In this document: positions 32,894 to 41,069 of the stretch, piece after piece
Numbering within the stretch: position 1 is the first letter of the stretch
Layout of the letters: each line of letters opens with the position of its first letter
Assembly (NCBI GenBank): GCA_013388925.1
Contig: JACAEJ010000054.1
Coordinates: forward strand, 1 to 41,069
DNA: 41,069 bases
Source: Nitrososphaerales archaeon
Lineage (GTDB): Archaea > Thermoproteota > Nitrososphaeria > Nitrososphaerales > JACAEJ01
Direction: 5' to 3'
Program-made: the position numbers and the translations under genes
The notes under the pieces: generated by a model
The model's database searches: none
What the model saw: only the letters and a program-made list of their open reading frames with translations
What the model was told of the DNA's origin: nothing

Positions 32894-34297
32894 TTACATC
32901 TTCTTGTATTGGGGATGGTACTTCTTGACGTAATCTTCTTTTATCCTAACGAGCTCTCCTTCAGGTAGGACTGAAAGTATTTCCCATGCTATGTCGAGGC
33001 TCTCCTCAATGCTTCTGTTTTCGTACTCTCCTTGGCTGACGAACTTCTTTTCGAACTCATCCGCAAACTTAAGGAACCTCCTCTCACGATCGCTCAGGCC
33101 CATCTCTCCTACGATTCTGGCAAGGTCTCTTGCCCTCATACCTCTGGAGTAGGCATCATAGAGCTGGTCTGAGACACCTCCATGGTCCTCTCTTGTCTTG
33201 CCTATACCAATGCCCTTTCTCATCAATCTGCTTAGAGATGGGAGAATGTTTATTGGAGGATATATCCCACGAGCGTTGAGAGTCTTATCAAGAATCACTT
33301 GCCCTTCAGTTATATAGCCAGACAGGTCAGGGATAGGGTGACGAAGGTCTCCTCCTGGCATTGTAAGGATGGGCATCTGTGTCAGAGATCCCTTCTTGCC
33401 AATAATTATTCCTGCTCTTTCATAGTTTGAGGCAAGGTCGCTGTAGAGATAGCCTGGGTAACCACCCTTTCCAGGGACCTCCTCTCTGGCAGCACTCATC
33501 TCCCTTAGGCTCTCTGCATAGTTTGTCATATCGCTGAGGATTGCTAGAACGTGCATGCCGAGGTCATATGCCAAATATTCTGCGACTGTAAGGGCTATTC
33601 TTGGTGTGAGGAGCCTCTCAATGGCAGGATCATCGGCAAGGTTCATTATCACAACTGATCTATCGGTAACACCAAACTTCTTGAATTCATCGATAAAGAA
33701 CTGAGCCTCATCGTGCTTCAGACCCATGGCTGAAAAGACAAGTGCAAACTCCTCAGCCTCACCTCTTACCGTTGCCTGTCTAGCTATCTGGGCTAGAATC
33801 CTATTATGTGGTAGACCACTCTCCGAGAAGATCGGGAGTTTCTGTCCTCTGACAAGTGAGAGACAGCCATCTATAGTGGAGATGCCTGTCTGGATAAAGT
33901 TATTTGGATAAACTCTAGCCTTTGGATTTATTGGAGAGCCATTGATATCCCTCAGATCTTCTGAAGATATGGCAGAGATCCCATCTATAGGCTCATACAT
34001 CCCGCTGAACATTCTTCCCAAGACTTCATCAGATAATGGTATCCTCATGGCCGAGCCGGAAAACTTTATGATGCTATCCGCCTGAAGTCCCATCTCTCCA
34101 CCGAAGACCTGTATGACCGCTACATTCTTGCTTACATCCAAGACTCTGCCCATTCTATCTATGCCATCTGGGGATCTTATCTTGACTATCTCATCATATG
34201 AGACATTCTTGACACCCTAGACGACTAGGAGTGACCCCCTTACCTCCTGCACCCCTCTATACATAAGTCCATACAAATCTTTGATTGAAGTTGACAT
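32894..34297 (-). CDS. atpB: A/V-type ATP synthase subunit B, with an in-frame TAG near the N-terminus
   Basis: This is the regulatory, non-catalytic B subunit of the head. The natural start is the ATG at 34297 ([15 protein letters not shown]), 19 nt after the atpA stop and preceded by GGTGGTGAT. Translation reads VRGSLLVV, then TAG (34217-34219), then [25 protein letters not shown] in the same frame. Homologues have a residue such as Glu at this site (LMIVEGVKG-type), so one base change GAG to TAG explains it. Downstream the protein is complete, with [53 protein letters not shown] and YITEGQVIL. Starting at ATG 34153 gives 419 residues and would lose the N-terminal beta barrel. Either a sequencing error, a mutation or readthrough. 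Confidence 0.9.
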
Positions 34298-34316
34298 ACT
34301 CTATCACCACCATCTA

Positions 34317-36140
34317 CTAAATCTTGTATTCTAATGCTATCTTATCCAGTTGGCCCATAACCTCGTCCATCAAGCCCTCTATTACAACTATTCCCTTCTC
34401 TTGCTCCTTGACCCTTATCATCCTTGAAATCTGTGGTAGCTCCCTTATTCTCTCGATAGGAACCCTGTTCAAGATCAGCATATGCGCCTTCTTGTAAAAG
34501 TCGATAATCATCCTTAACATCAATGCCTGTTTTTCAGGCTCACAGAAAGCATCGACTTCATGGTAGGCAGCTTGCCTTAGAAAGCCCTCTTTCAATAGCT
34601 CTGATGTAAGCAGGATGAGCCTCTGATCATCCGGAAGGGCGCTCTCACCGATTATCCTCGCTATGGATTCTATTTCTGCTGCCGAGCTCAAGAGCTCAAG
34701 GGCCTCAGTCCTATATTCAGGAAAGCCCTCGAAGGTCTCACGCCACCAATCGATGAGCTTATGTGAGTATTGTGATATGCTCTCCATGCTTGGAGCTAGG
34801 CTTAGGCCTGTCGATACGATGCGTGAATAGAGGCTGTAGCTTTTGAGCCAGTGTATTGCTGGAAAGTGCCTGCTGTATGCCAGCTCAGCGTCCAAGGCCC
34901 AGAAGACTCCAGTGAATTTGAGGGTATGTATCGTTACAGGCTCATTGAAGTCTCCACCTGGTGGTGAAACCGCTCCTATAAGCGACAAAGATCCTTCTCT
35001 CTCAGGTCTACCCAGAACCTTGACCCTTCCCGCCCTCTCATAGAATTCAGCCACTCTGTCAGGCAGATAGGCTGGATAGCCTTGCTCGACAGGCATCTCC
35101 TCAAGCCTGCCAGATATCTCTCTCAAAGCCTCGGCCCATCTAGATGTTGAATCTGCCATGAGGCCTACATCATAGCCCATATCTCTATAATACTCACCCA
35201 TAGTAACACCCATGTAGATGCTGGCCTCCCTAGCTGACACAGGCATGTTACTTGTATTGGCTATGAGTATGGTTCTCTCCATAAGGGGTCTACCGGTTCT
35301 AGGATCCTTAAGTTCAGGGAAATCTGTAAGGACTTCACACATCTCATTACCTCTCTCACCACACCCAATATAGACTACGACCTTGGCTTCACTCCACTTT
35401 GCTAGCTGGTGAAGCATGACCGTCTTTCCTGTTCCGAAACCTCCAGGTATGCACGCTGCACCACCCTTGCTTACAGGGAAGAACGTGTCTATGACCCTCT
35501 GACCTGTTATAAGGGGCATTGTCAACGGCAATCTCACATAAGAGGGCCTAGGAACTCTCACAGGCCACTCTTGGAACATCTTCAAGCCAACCTCTTCCCC
35601 GTCTGACCTAACCTTGGCAATATCTTCATCGACATTGAACTTCCCCTCCTCAATAGCAACTACCTTTCCCTTTACACCAATGGGAACCATGATCTTGTGT
35701 TTGATTGCTGGTGACTCGTCGACCTCTCCTATGATATCTCCTTCACCAACGACCGTCCCGGGCTTCACTATTGGCTTGAAAAGCCATTCAGCCTTGCGTG
35801 GTAGAGTGTTGACTTTAATGCCTCTGCCTATTAAAGGCCCTCCAAGTCGTATCAATTCTTCCAGAGGTCTTCCTATACCATCAAATACACTGTTCAAAAG
35901 ACCAGGGCCCAGTTCGGCCACGAGCCTCCTCCCTGTTGCAACAACTTTTTCACCAGGCTTTATACCGCTAGTCGTCTCATAGACCTGAACTGTAAAGATC
36001 TTGCCAGACTCATCAATTCTAATGGCTTCGCCTATCAGCCCCTCTTCTCCAACTTCGACAACCTCACCTATGGAGATATCTTTTATGCCCGAAACACTCA
36101 TTACAGATCCAGCTATCCTTTCTATTTCCCCTTTTCTCAC
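34317..36140 (-). CDS. atpA: A/V-type ATP synthase subunit A (catalytic)
   Basis: A 607-residue catalytic subunit. The N-terminal beta barrel is followed by the non-homologous insert (about 110-190: KAEWLFKPIVKPGTVVGEGD, VPIGVKGKVVAIEEG) and the nucleotide-binding domain with Walker A GGFGTGKT (about 229-236), GCGERGNEM, and the SRWAEALREISGRLEEMP and GAVSPPGGDFNEP segments. The usual Walker sequence is GPFGSGKT, so GGFGTGKT differs slightly but keeps the G-x-x-x-x-G-K-T pattern. The start is GTG at 36140, six bases after the atpE stop. It ends with TAG, showing that TAG is an ordinary stop codon here. Confidence 0.97.
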   Translation of the reverse strand: MRKGEIERIAGSVMSVSGIKDISIGEVVEVGEEGLIGEAIRIDESGKIFTVQVYETTSGIKPGEKVVATGRRLVAELGPGLLNSVFDGIGRPLEELIRLGGPLIGRGIKVNTLPRKAEWLFKPIVKPGTVVGEGDIIGEVDESPAIKHKIMVPIGVKGKVVAIEEGKFNVDEDIAKVRSDGEEVGLKMFQEWPVRVPRPSYVRLPLTMPLITGQRVIDTFFPVSKGGAACIPGGFGTGKTVMLHQLAKWSEAKVVVYIGCGERGNEMCEVLTDFPELKDPRTGRPLMERTILIANTSNMPVSAREASIYMGVTMGEYYRDMGYDVGLMADSTSRWAEALREISGRLEEMPVEQGYPAYLPDRVAEFYERAGRVKVLGRPEREGSLSLIGAVSPPGGDFNEPVTIHTLKFTGVFWALDAELAYSRHFPAIHWLKSYSLYSRIVSTGLSLAPSMESISQYSHKLIDWWRETFEGFPEYRTEALELLSSAAEIESIARIIGESALPDDQRLILLTSELLKEGFLRQAAYHEVDAFCEPEKQALMLRMIIDFYKKAHMLILNRVPIERIRELPQISRMIRVKEQEKGIVVIEGLMDEVMGQLDKIALEYKI

Positions 36141-36146
36141 TTACAC

Positions 36147-36773
36147 TCACCCCTCAAACAAAGCAACCAGGAGTTTTCCACGCAATTCTTCAAACGTCCT
36201 ATTCAACCTAGCTTCAAAAGTGTTATTGTAAACTTGCTTGCCATCCTTCGAATAGGCTATTACCCCGCCAATAGTATCCATGGCTTTATCATCGAGCTCT
36301 ATATCGACCTCTGCATCTTTTGTCTTCGAGACCATGTTTTTGATCTGTGGGGCTATCTTTTCTAAAATATCTCGGTCCCTCTTATTTGCAGAAATCAATA
36401 CTTCCTTACCATATATATTCGATGCAGACTCTATGGCCAAGTTTGTGAGTATGTCGCGATACTTCTCACCCATCTTGCCAGACAAAAAGCCTTTCAATCT
36501 ATTCTCAGCCTCCTCGGATGTCTTTCTTAGAAAATCATCCTTGATCTTCATAACCCTCTTTCTGCCCTCCATCCTTGCCATAGACATCTCTGCCTTCTCT
36601 TTCTCATCCATCTCCTTCTTTACCTTTCTGAGTTTTTCATCTTTTATTCTGGCAACCTTGCTCTCACTCTCTCCTATTATCCTCTTGGCAGCCTCTTCAG
36701 CTTCACCGGTGATCTTCTTTACTTCTTCATCGGTCTTGCCCCTTATGTAGAGTTCAAGTTTTTCTTTACTCAT
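36147..36773 (-). CDS. atpE: A/V-type ATP synthase subunit E (peripheral stalk)
   Basis: A 208-residue peripheral stalk protein. The N-terminal 100 residues are a long charged helix (EEVKKITGEAEEAAKRIIGE, KVKKEMDEKEKAEMSMARME), and the C-terminal globular part has the family pattern with DIELDDKAMDTIGGVIAYSKDG and NNTFEARLNRTFEELR. It overlaps the atpH stop codon (ATGA). It pairs with subunit H to form the stalk that holds the head. Confidence 0.93.
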   Translation of the reverse strand: MSKEKLELYIRGKTDEEVKKITGEAEEAAKRIIGESESKVARIKDEKLRKVKKEMDEKEKAEMSMARMEGRKRVMKIKDDFLRKTSEEAENRLKGFLSGKMGEKYRDILTNLAIESASNIYGKEVLISANKRDRDILEKIAPQIKNMVSKTKDAEVDIELDDKAMDTIGGVIAYSKDGKQVYNNTFEARLNRTFEELRGKLLVALFEG

Positions 36774-37090
36774 ATCTTGACACCCAAGATCCTTTCTAAG
36801 GCGATATCTGCTGCCTTGCCCAAATTTTTTTCAGCCTTTTTCGCCAGTTTCTCACAATCATCATCAGACTGTTTTAGTACTATCTTCCTCTTCTCATCTA
36901 TTTCTTTCGTCCTTTTATCGATAAAATCTTGGAAGAAGGTTTCTTTTTGTGCCTTTTCAACAATCTCCTTGGCCCTTCTTTTGGCACCCTCCAAGATTTC
37001 ATCAGCTTTTTTCTTGGCTTCTTCTAGAGTCTTCTCTGACTTCTTCTCTTCCTCGATAAGTTCCACCAATTCTAGAGACATAGTCATCAC
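36770..37090 (-). CDS. atpH: A/V-type ATP synthase subunit H (peripheral stalk coiled coil)
   Basis: A 106-residue almost purely helical, highly charged protein (LEEAKKKADEILEGAKRRAKE and similar), the partner of subunit E in the peripheral stalk. A hendecad-like spacing of hydrophobic residues fits the right-handed coiled coil of this family. Start codons GTG 37090, ATG 37087 and ATG 37081 are all in frame; the first overlaps the atpF stop. Sequence conservation in this family is low, and the call relies on position between F and E. Confidence 0.85.
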   Translation of the reverse strand: MMTMSLELVELIEEEKKSEKTLEEAKKKADEILEGAKRRAKEIVEKAQKETFFQDFIDKRTKEIDEKRKIVLKQSDDDCEKLAKKAEKNLGKAADIALERILGVKI

Positions 37091-37407
37091 TCGAGTTTAA
37101 GTTTCACTCCAACAGCCTGACTTACAAGAGAATAGAGCTCGTTTAACCTCTCGCCTTTAGGTCCTTCTAAACCTGGGATGATAGCGAAGATGGGGTATAC
37201 TTTTTCTCTCCATTCCTCTCTATCCTTTCTCAACTTTATCGCCATACCCTCAGATATTATAACTATTTTACATTTTCCTTCCTTGATGAGCTCTTCTATC
37301 TTTTTTCTCGCTTCCACTTCATCTCTTACTATAAAGCCCGGAACTCCTGCCAGTCTATAACCGGTAACAAAGAACTCATCGCCTATTACTACTATACTCA
37401 TAGTCAT
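37087..37407 (-). CDS. atpF: A/V-type ATP synthase subunit F (central stalk)
   Basis: A 106-residue Rossmann-like subunit that regulates and couples the central stalk. It starts TMSIVVIGDEFFVTGYRLAGVPG, typical of AtpF, and includes KCKIVIISEGMA and FAIIPGLEGPKGE. It is the first gene of the minus-strand ATPase operon. A TTTTAAATA box about 20 nt before the ATG suggests a leaderless message from ATG 37407 or 37401. Confidence 0.95.
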   Translation of the reverse strand: MTMSIVVIGDEFFVTGYRLAGVPGFIVRDEVEARKKIEELIKEGKCKIVIISEGMAIKLRKDREEWREKVYPIFAIIPGLEGPKGERLNELYSLVSQAVGVKLKLE

Positions 37408-37492
37408 CCCTCGGGCTCTAACATTATTTAAAACTTATGTGATGATGTAAAAAATATAACTCCGTTTACAAACCAAAAGACTTTAATATACC
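37408..37492. promoter_or_regulatory. Divergent promoter between the ATPase operon and the radical SAM/ABC importer operon
   Basis: The 85-bp spacer contains TTTTAAATA (37425-37434, minus strand) for atpF, and AAAAATATAAC (37449-37460, plus strand) about 35 nt before the ATG at 37493. Both messages should have very short or no leaders. No riboswitch-like structure fits in the plus-strand leader, so any B12 control of the importer would have to be at transcription start. Confidence 0.5.
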
Positions 37493-38323
37493 ATGGTTGG
37501 ATTATCCAGCCATGTGATAGGAATGATGACGAACATCTATCATATGGTATACCATACTCACGATAATTCCATATACATTTCTTTTGAAGGATGCAACTTT
37601 AGATGTATTGGTTGTTTATTGAAACAATCAATATGGGACTGTCACCTCGCTGATAATGTTCAACATAAGCTTCAAGCAGTTAATAATGTTGAGCGGTTAT
37701 CTTTAGGTGAATTTAGGACCATTGTTGAAAGATTTGATGTAAAAAGAGCTGTATTAGGTGGGGCAGAACCTACTCTCGACAAGGAGCTAATAAAGGTGAT
37801 CGATTCGCTCAACACTCTTGATATTAAAACTGACCTATTGACCAATGGTTATATCTTGAATGAAAAGTTTGTAGAGGAGTTGGAAAAGGCAGGACTCACA
37901 AGCGTCCGTGTAAGTATTAAAACACACAATGATGATACTCATCAGTTTTACACAGGACAAACTAATAGTCCAGTTTTAGATAATTTCAAACTCCTTAACG
38001 AAAGCCAAATCGAACTCAAAGCAGAAAGTGTCTTGATTCCAGGATTAATTGAAAAAGATGAAATTGGGAGAATAGCTAGATTTATTACAAATGTCAACTT
38101 ATCAATACCTTATAGAATCGATGGGTTTATCCCAATCCATGATACACCATGGCGATCTCCTTCTCCAAAAGAAGTGATCGAGGCGGCACAAATAGCTAGA
38201 AGATACTTAAAGAACGTTAGCTACATCCATAGCAAAACGAAGATTAAGGAAGAAATTATCAATGTTTATCCCATTATAAAAGATGAATCTTATCCCAAAA
38301 CCATGGAGGTTGAAGTTGCATGA
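37493..38323 (+). CDS. Radical SAM protein, activating-enzyme-like, of unknown substrate
   Basis: A 276-residue radical SAM protein with a canonical Cx3Cx2C cluster motif in FEGCNFRCIGC (C34, C38, C41), a GGAEPTLDKE motif (the SAM-binding GGE-type segment, near residue 99), LLTNGYIL and VRVSIKTHNDD. It resembles pyruvate-formate-lyase activating enzyme-type proteins in layout, but has no ferredoxin-type extra cluster sites. The start may be ATG 37493 or an ATG at 37523 or 37526. Its TGA overlaps the ATG of the next gene, the substrate-binding protein of an ABC importer, so a linked function in uptake, modification or salvage of a cofactor is likely but unidentified. Confidence 0.82.
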   Translation: MVGLSSHVIGMMTNIYHMVYHTHDNSIYISFEGCNFRCIGCLLKQSIWDCHLADNVQHKLQAVNNVERLSLGEFRTIVERFDVKRAVLGGAEPTLDKELIKVIDSLNTLDIKTDLLTNGYILNEKFVEELEKAGLTSVRVSIKTHNDDTHQFYTGQTNSPVLDNFKLLNESQIELKAESVLIPGLIEKDEIGRIARFITNVNLSIPYRIDGFIPIHDTPWRSPSPKEVIEAAQIARRYLKNVSYIHSKTKIKEEIINVYPIIKDESYPKTMEVEVA

Positions 38324-39264
38324 AACAAAAAAATGTATTTATTGCCATTATATTGATCTCAATTATTGTATTCACAGTGGGGATAACATGGCAATTATTG
38401 CCAAAAACATCGACAGGACCTACTGGACCGATCAGCGTTATCGACGATCTGGGAAGAAATGTTACGATAACCAATTACCCACCAGAAAGGATAGTTTCTC
38501 TGGCACCAAGTAGCACCGAAATTCTCTTTGCTTTAGGCTTGGGAGACAAAATCGTAGGCGTAGATTCATATTCCGACTATCCCCCAGATGCAATCAACAT
38601 AGAGCCAAAAGTAGGGAGTTTCTCTAGCATTAATATTGAAACTGTTCTAGGGTTGCAGCCAGATTTGGTTTTAGCAACAGGAGGAATCCAGCGAATTGTT
38701 GTCGAAGCACTTGAAGAACTTGGCGTGGTTGTCGTAGCCCTCTACCCCCAGAACATTTCAGCTGTACTCTCCGACATTACTTTGGTTGGAAAAATTACTG
38801 GAAAGATTAGTGAAGCAAATGTGCTTATAACCGATATAAGTGAAAGAATTCAGGATATTGCTGACATAACACAGGACGCTTTAAGACCACGTGTATACAT
38901 TGAATATTTCTTTAATGGTGGATATTGGAGTTATGGATCAGCATCAATGGTCAATGAGATGATTTATAATGCAGGAGGAATCAATGTTTTTGCAGGTTTT
39001 GCTGGAGACTATATGTCCACATCTGATGAGGCGATAATTAATGCTGACCCAGAAGTCATAATTATAAGTCAGGGAGCTATGGCAGAGTCTTGCGGGCTTA
39101 CGATAGACGTTATAAAAGGGCGGATGGGCTGGGGTGACGTATCTGCAGTGGAGAACGATCGAATATATGAGATTGACGAAGCTATGCTTGTGAGACCAGG
39201 TCCAAGAATAGTGGATGCTATAGAAACACTCGCCTACTTAATTCATCCTGAACTATTCAGTTAA
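38320..39264 (+). CDS. ABC importer substrate-binding protein, BtuF/FepB-like
   Basis: A 314-residue periplasmic-binding protein of the class III (TroA/BtuF) fold. An N-terminal membrane anchor (about residues 7-27) is followed by a short linker and VIDDLGRNVTITNYPPERIVSLAPSSTEILFALGLGDKIVGVDSYSDYP, the hallmark of B12 and iron-chelate binding proteins. The GRMGWGDVSAVENDRIYEID segment near the end is also typical. There is no lipobox Cys, so it is held by an uncleaved helix. The ATG overlaps the radical SAM stop. Cobalamin is suggested by the B12-dependent reductase elsewhere in the window, but Fe-siderophore or haem cannot be excluded. Confidence 0.92.
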   Translation: MKQKNVFIAIILISIIVFTVGITWQLLPKTSTGPTGPISVIDDLGRNVTITNYPPERIVSLAPSSTEILFALGLGDKIVGVDSYSDYPPDAINIEPKVGSFSSINIETVLGLQPDLVLATGGIQRIVVEALEELGVVVVALYPQNISAVLSDITLVGKITGKISEANVLITDISERIQDIADITQDALRPRVYIEYFFNGGYWSYGSASMVNEMIYNAGGINVFAGFAGDYMSTSDEAIINADPEVIIISQGAMAESCGLTIDVIKGRMGWGDVSAVENDRIYEIDEAMLVRPGPRIVDAIETLAYLIHPELFS

Positions 39265-39272
39265 TAATATGG

Positions 39273-40379
39273 TTGGGAGAGAATAAAGAAGCGGGCACCA
39301 TGAGCATGCATGATGAGGAGACTGGTTACTTCAAGCGATTCAAAAGATGGAAGATGATAATCATCTTCCTAGTTTTGGCTTTGGTGCTTACGATTGCATT
39401 TGCTGTAGCAGTGGGTCCATTTCAGATTTCACCGTTAGAAACTTGGAGGATTATTATCAAGAATATACCCTTTTTAGGCAGTCTAGTTAATGATGGATCT
39501 TCTGGTGTTGAGGAGGTCATAATCCTACAGTTCAGATTACCTCGAACTATTGCGGCTATGACTGTTGGAGTAGCCCTTGCAGTTGCTGGTGTTGTTCTGC
39601 AAGGATTATTTAGGAATCCTATGGCTGAACCTTATCTATTGGGGATTTCTTCAGGGGCTGCCTTAGGGGTTGCGATTGCGATAGGTCTTGGAATCAGGTT
39701 GAGTTTTTTGGGCATATTAGACTCTATGCAGCTAATGGCTTTTATTATTGCTCTGGCCACAGTTTTTGTTGTATATAATGTCGCAAGAACAGGTCCAAGG
39801 GTACCTATGCTGACGGTGTTGCTGGCAGGAATTGCTATGACTAGCTTTTTATCAGCTATTATCTCGCTCATCATGATAACCCTAGGTGAGTCTTTACACG
39901 CATTGATCTTTTGGCTATTTGGCACTTTTAGTGGAATTAAATGGAGTGATGTGACGATTTCTTTGCCCCTCATAACATTTGGCTTGTTCACAATCCTTGT
40001 TTTTTCTAGACAGTTTAACATAATGTTACTTGGTGAAGATGAGGCACAGCAACTAGGTGTAGATACCGAAAGACTGAAAAAGATCATGCTCATATTTGCA
40101 ACCTTGATAACGGCGACAGCAGTGTCGATCAGTGGAACAATAGGCTTCGTGGGGTTGGTAATACCACACATAGTGAGAATTCTAGTCGGACCAGATCATC
40201 GCATCTTGATACCCTCTTCAGCTCTCGCAGGAGCAATAATTCTAGTCTTATGCGATACCTTGGCTCGTATCATTATACAACCTGCTGAACTTCCCGTTGG
40301 AGTGCTAACTGCATTTTTTGGTGCTCCTTTCTTTCTCTACCTTTTACGTAAAAAGAAAGGTTTAGGTATGAGAGGGTGA
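39273..40379 (+). CDS. ABC importer permease, BtuC/FecCD family
   Basis: A polytopic permease of 368 residues from TTG 39273, or 359 from ATG 39300, with about nine or ten transmembrane helices. FecCD landmarks: [48 protein letters not shown], the [17 protein letters not shown] cytoplasmic loop that contacts the ATPase, the [24 protein letters not shown] segment and [22 protein letters not shown] near the C-terminus. The first helix is preceded by a basic patch (KRFKRWK). The gene lies between the binding protein and the ATPase. Confidence 0.95.
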   Translation: MGENKEAGTMSMHDEETGYFKRFKRWKMIIIFLVLALVLTIAFAVAVGPFQISPLETWRIIIKNIPFLGSLVNDGSSGVEEVIILQFRLPRTIAAMTVGVALAVAGVVLQGLFRNPMAEPYLLGISSGAALGVAIAIGLGIRLSFLGILDSMQLMAFIIALATVFVVYNVARTGPRVPMLTVLLAGIAMTSFLSAIISLIMITLGESLHALIFWLFGTFSGIKWSDVTISLPLITFGLFTILVFSRQFNIMLLGEDEAQQLGVDTERLKKIMLIFATLITATAVSISGTIGFVGLVIPHIVRILVGPDHRILIPSSALAGAIILVLCDTLARIIIQPAELPVGVLTAFFGAPFFLYLLRKKKGLGMRG

Positions 40380-40383
40380 GAGT

Positions 40384-41069
40384 TTGGTCAAATTAAATAT
40401 TAATGGTGTAGATTGCTTTTATGGTTCGGTCAAAGTTCTTGAGAATATCGTCTTTTCAGTTGAAGGAGGAGAATTTGTTGGTATATTGGGGCCAAACGGC
40501 TCGGGTAAGACTACTTTACTAAAAACTATCAGCAGAATCTTAAAGCCAAAGGTTGGTTCTATTCTTCTAGATGATATTGATGTTTACATCATGAGGGCAA
40601 TGGAGATCGCCAAAAACATAGCGGTCGTACCTCAAGACACGAGCGTAACCTTTGATTTCACAACTTTGGACATCGTTCTTATGGGACGGAACCCACACAT
40701 AGGACTTCTTGAGACTGAAACTGAAAAGGATTTGGCTATTGCAAAGAAATCTATGGAACTGACGAATATATGGCATTTGGCTGATAGGAAAGTAAATGAG
40801 TTAAGTGGTGGAGAGAGACAGCGCGTTGTAATAGCACGTGCATTAGCTCAAGAGCCAAAAGTGCTACTTCTCGATGAGCCGACAAGTCATTTAGACATAA
40901 ACTATCAGATAGAAGTAATGGACATCCTAAGAGAGCTTTGCAAAAGGAAGAAGCTAATAATCTTGGCTGTTTTACACGATTTCAACTTAGCCGCAAGATA
41001 CTGTGATTCTGCCATTTTACTTAACGAAGGAAGGATAATTTCCATAGGACCTATAGGCGCTGTTCTAAC
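40384..41069 (+). CDS. ABC importer ATPase, BtuD/FepC family (3' end beyond window)
   Basis: Starts at TTG 40384, four bases after the permease stop, with GGGTGAG as ribosome binding site, and runs off the window after 228 codons. Walker A is GPNGSGKTT, the Q-loop VPQD, the signature [15 protein letters not shown], Walker [13 protein letters not shown] and the H-loop VLHDFNLA, all intact, in contrast to the broken ATPase at 3854. The LSGGERQRV pattern and [11 protein letters not shown] are typical for the FepC/BtuD group. Only the C-terminal end is missing. Confidence 0.96.
   Translation, partial: MVKLNINGVDCFYGSVKVLENIVFSVEGGEFVGILGPNGSGKTTLLKTISRILKPKVGSILLDDIDVYIMRAMEIAKNIAVVPQDTSVTFDFTTLDIVLMGRNPHIGLLETETEKDLAIAKKSMELTNIWHLADRKVNELSGGERQRVVIARALAQEPKVLLLDEPTSHLDINYQIEVMDILRELCKRKKLIILAVLHDFNLAARYCDSAILLNEGRIISIGPIGAVL

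Noticed and set aside
37440-37492. GTGATGA resembling a C box of a C/D guide RNA
   Set aside because: No matching D box (CTGA) at suitable spacing, and the region is explained by two promoters.
37408-37493. Possible cobalamin riboswitch before the importer operon
   Set aside because: The predicted leader is far too short for one.
1-41069. CRISPR arrays, tRNA or rRNA genes, insertion sequences
   Set aside because: No regularly spaced repeats, cloverleaf, rRNA-like sequence or transposase frame was found by reading both strands.

Overview
This window is a piece of an archaeal chromosome. The archaeal signature genes are ribosomal proteins L3-L4-L23-L2-S19, MCM helicase next to a GINS subunit, a Hel308 helicase, a PDCD5-type protein, an ArcS/RaSEA archaeosine pair, an archaeal SPOUT RNA methyltransferase, the pyrB/pyrI pair and a complete A-type (V-type) ATP synthase. 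Many genes use TTG or GTG starts, and AT-rich TATA-like boxes sit about 25-35 nt before several starts. Gins23 directly before mcm, a helix-turn-helix/ATP-cone/NrdD-like protein beside a B12-dependent ribonucleotide reductase, and a DUF5679 zinc ribbon suggest a TACK-type lineage (Bathyarchaeia/Nitrososphaeria neighbourhood). That placement is an inference; no rRNA or tRNA gene was seen.

Layout. 1-331: 5' end of pyruvate phosphate dikinase (minus). 479-3742: ribosomal cluster S19-L2-L23-L4-L3 (minus), cut off after S19. 3854-5547: ABC exporter whose ATPase reading frame is broken twice. 5516-6716: a small membrane protein and a SPOUT methyltransferase. 6806-8764: pdxS-pdxT and a PDCD5-like protein. 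8824-12320: a large anchored surface protein, a class V aminotransferase and a HAD phosphatase. 12389-13863: ArcS core protein plus RaSEA. 14105-17261: a tiny Cys-rich protein, gins23, mcm and a decayed second mcm tail. 17371-21959: a membrane protein with a polyproline tail, a long GMP synthase ATP-PPase subunit, Hel308 and DUF5679. 22252-24083: pyrI, a 46-residue zinc-finger gene with an inverted repeat over its start, and pyrB. 24085-28615: class II ribonucleotide reductase and the NrdD-like protein. 28810-37407: ATP synthase split into I-K (plus) and F-H-E-A-B-D-C (minus), meeting at a terminator. 37493-41069: radical SAM protein and a cobalamin/Fe-chelate-type ABC importer, cut by the window end.

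How the genes fit together. The B12-dependent reductase, the putative nucleotide-sensing regulator and the BtuFCD-like importer form a plausible cobalamin/dNTP theme. Pyrimidine synthesis (pyrBI), GMP synthesis (guaA-like) and dNTP production lie close to replication genes (mcm, gins23, hel308).

Most notable observations: the NrdD-like protein appears to lack both the glycyl-radical motif and a key Cys, and carries a DNA-binding domain, so it looks like a regulator derived from an enzyme. A frame-interrupting TAG lies in the N-terminus of the ATP synthase B subunit. Two short deletions in the ABC ATPase add up to 3 nt. A pseudogene remnant of a second MCM lies right behind the intact one. Small unannotated zinc-binding proteins occur at 14105, 21816 and 22938.
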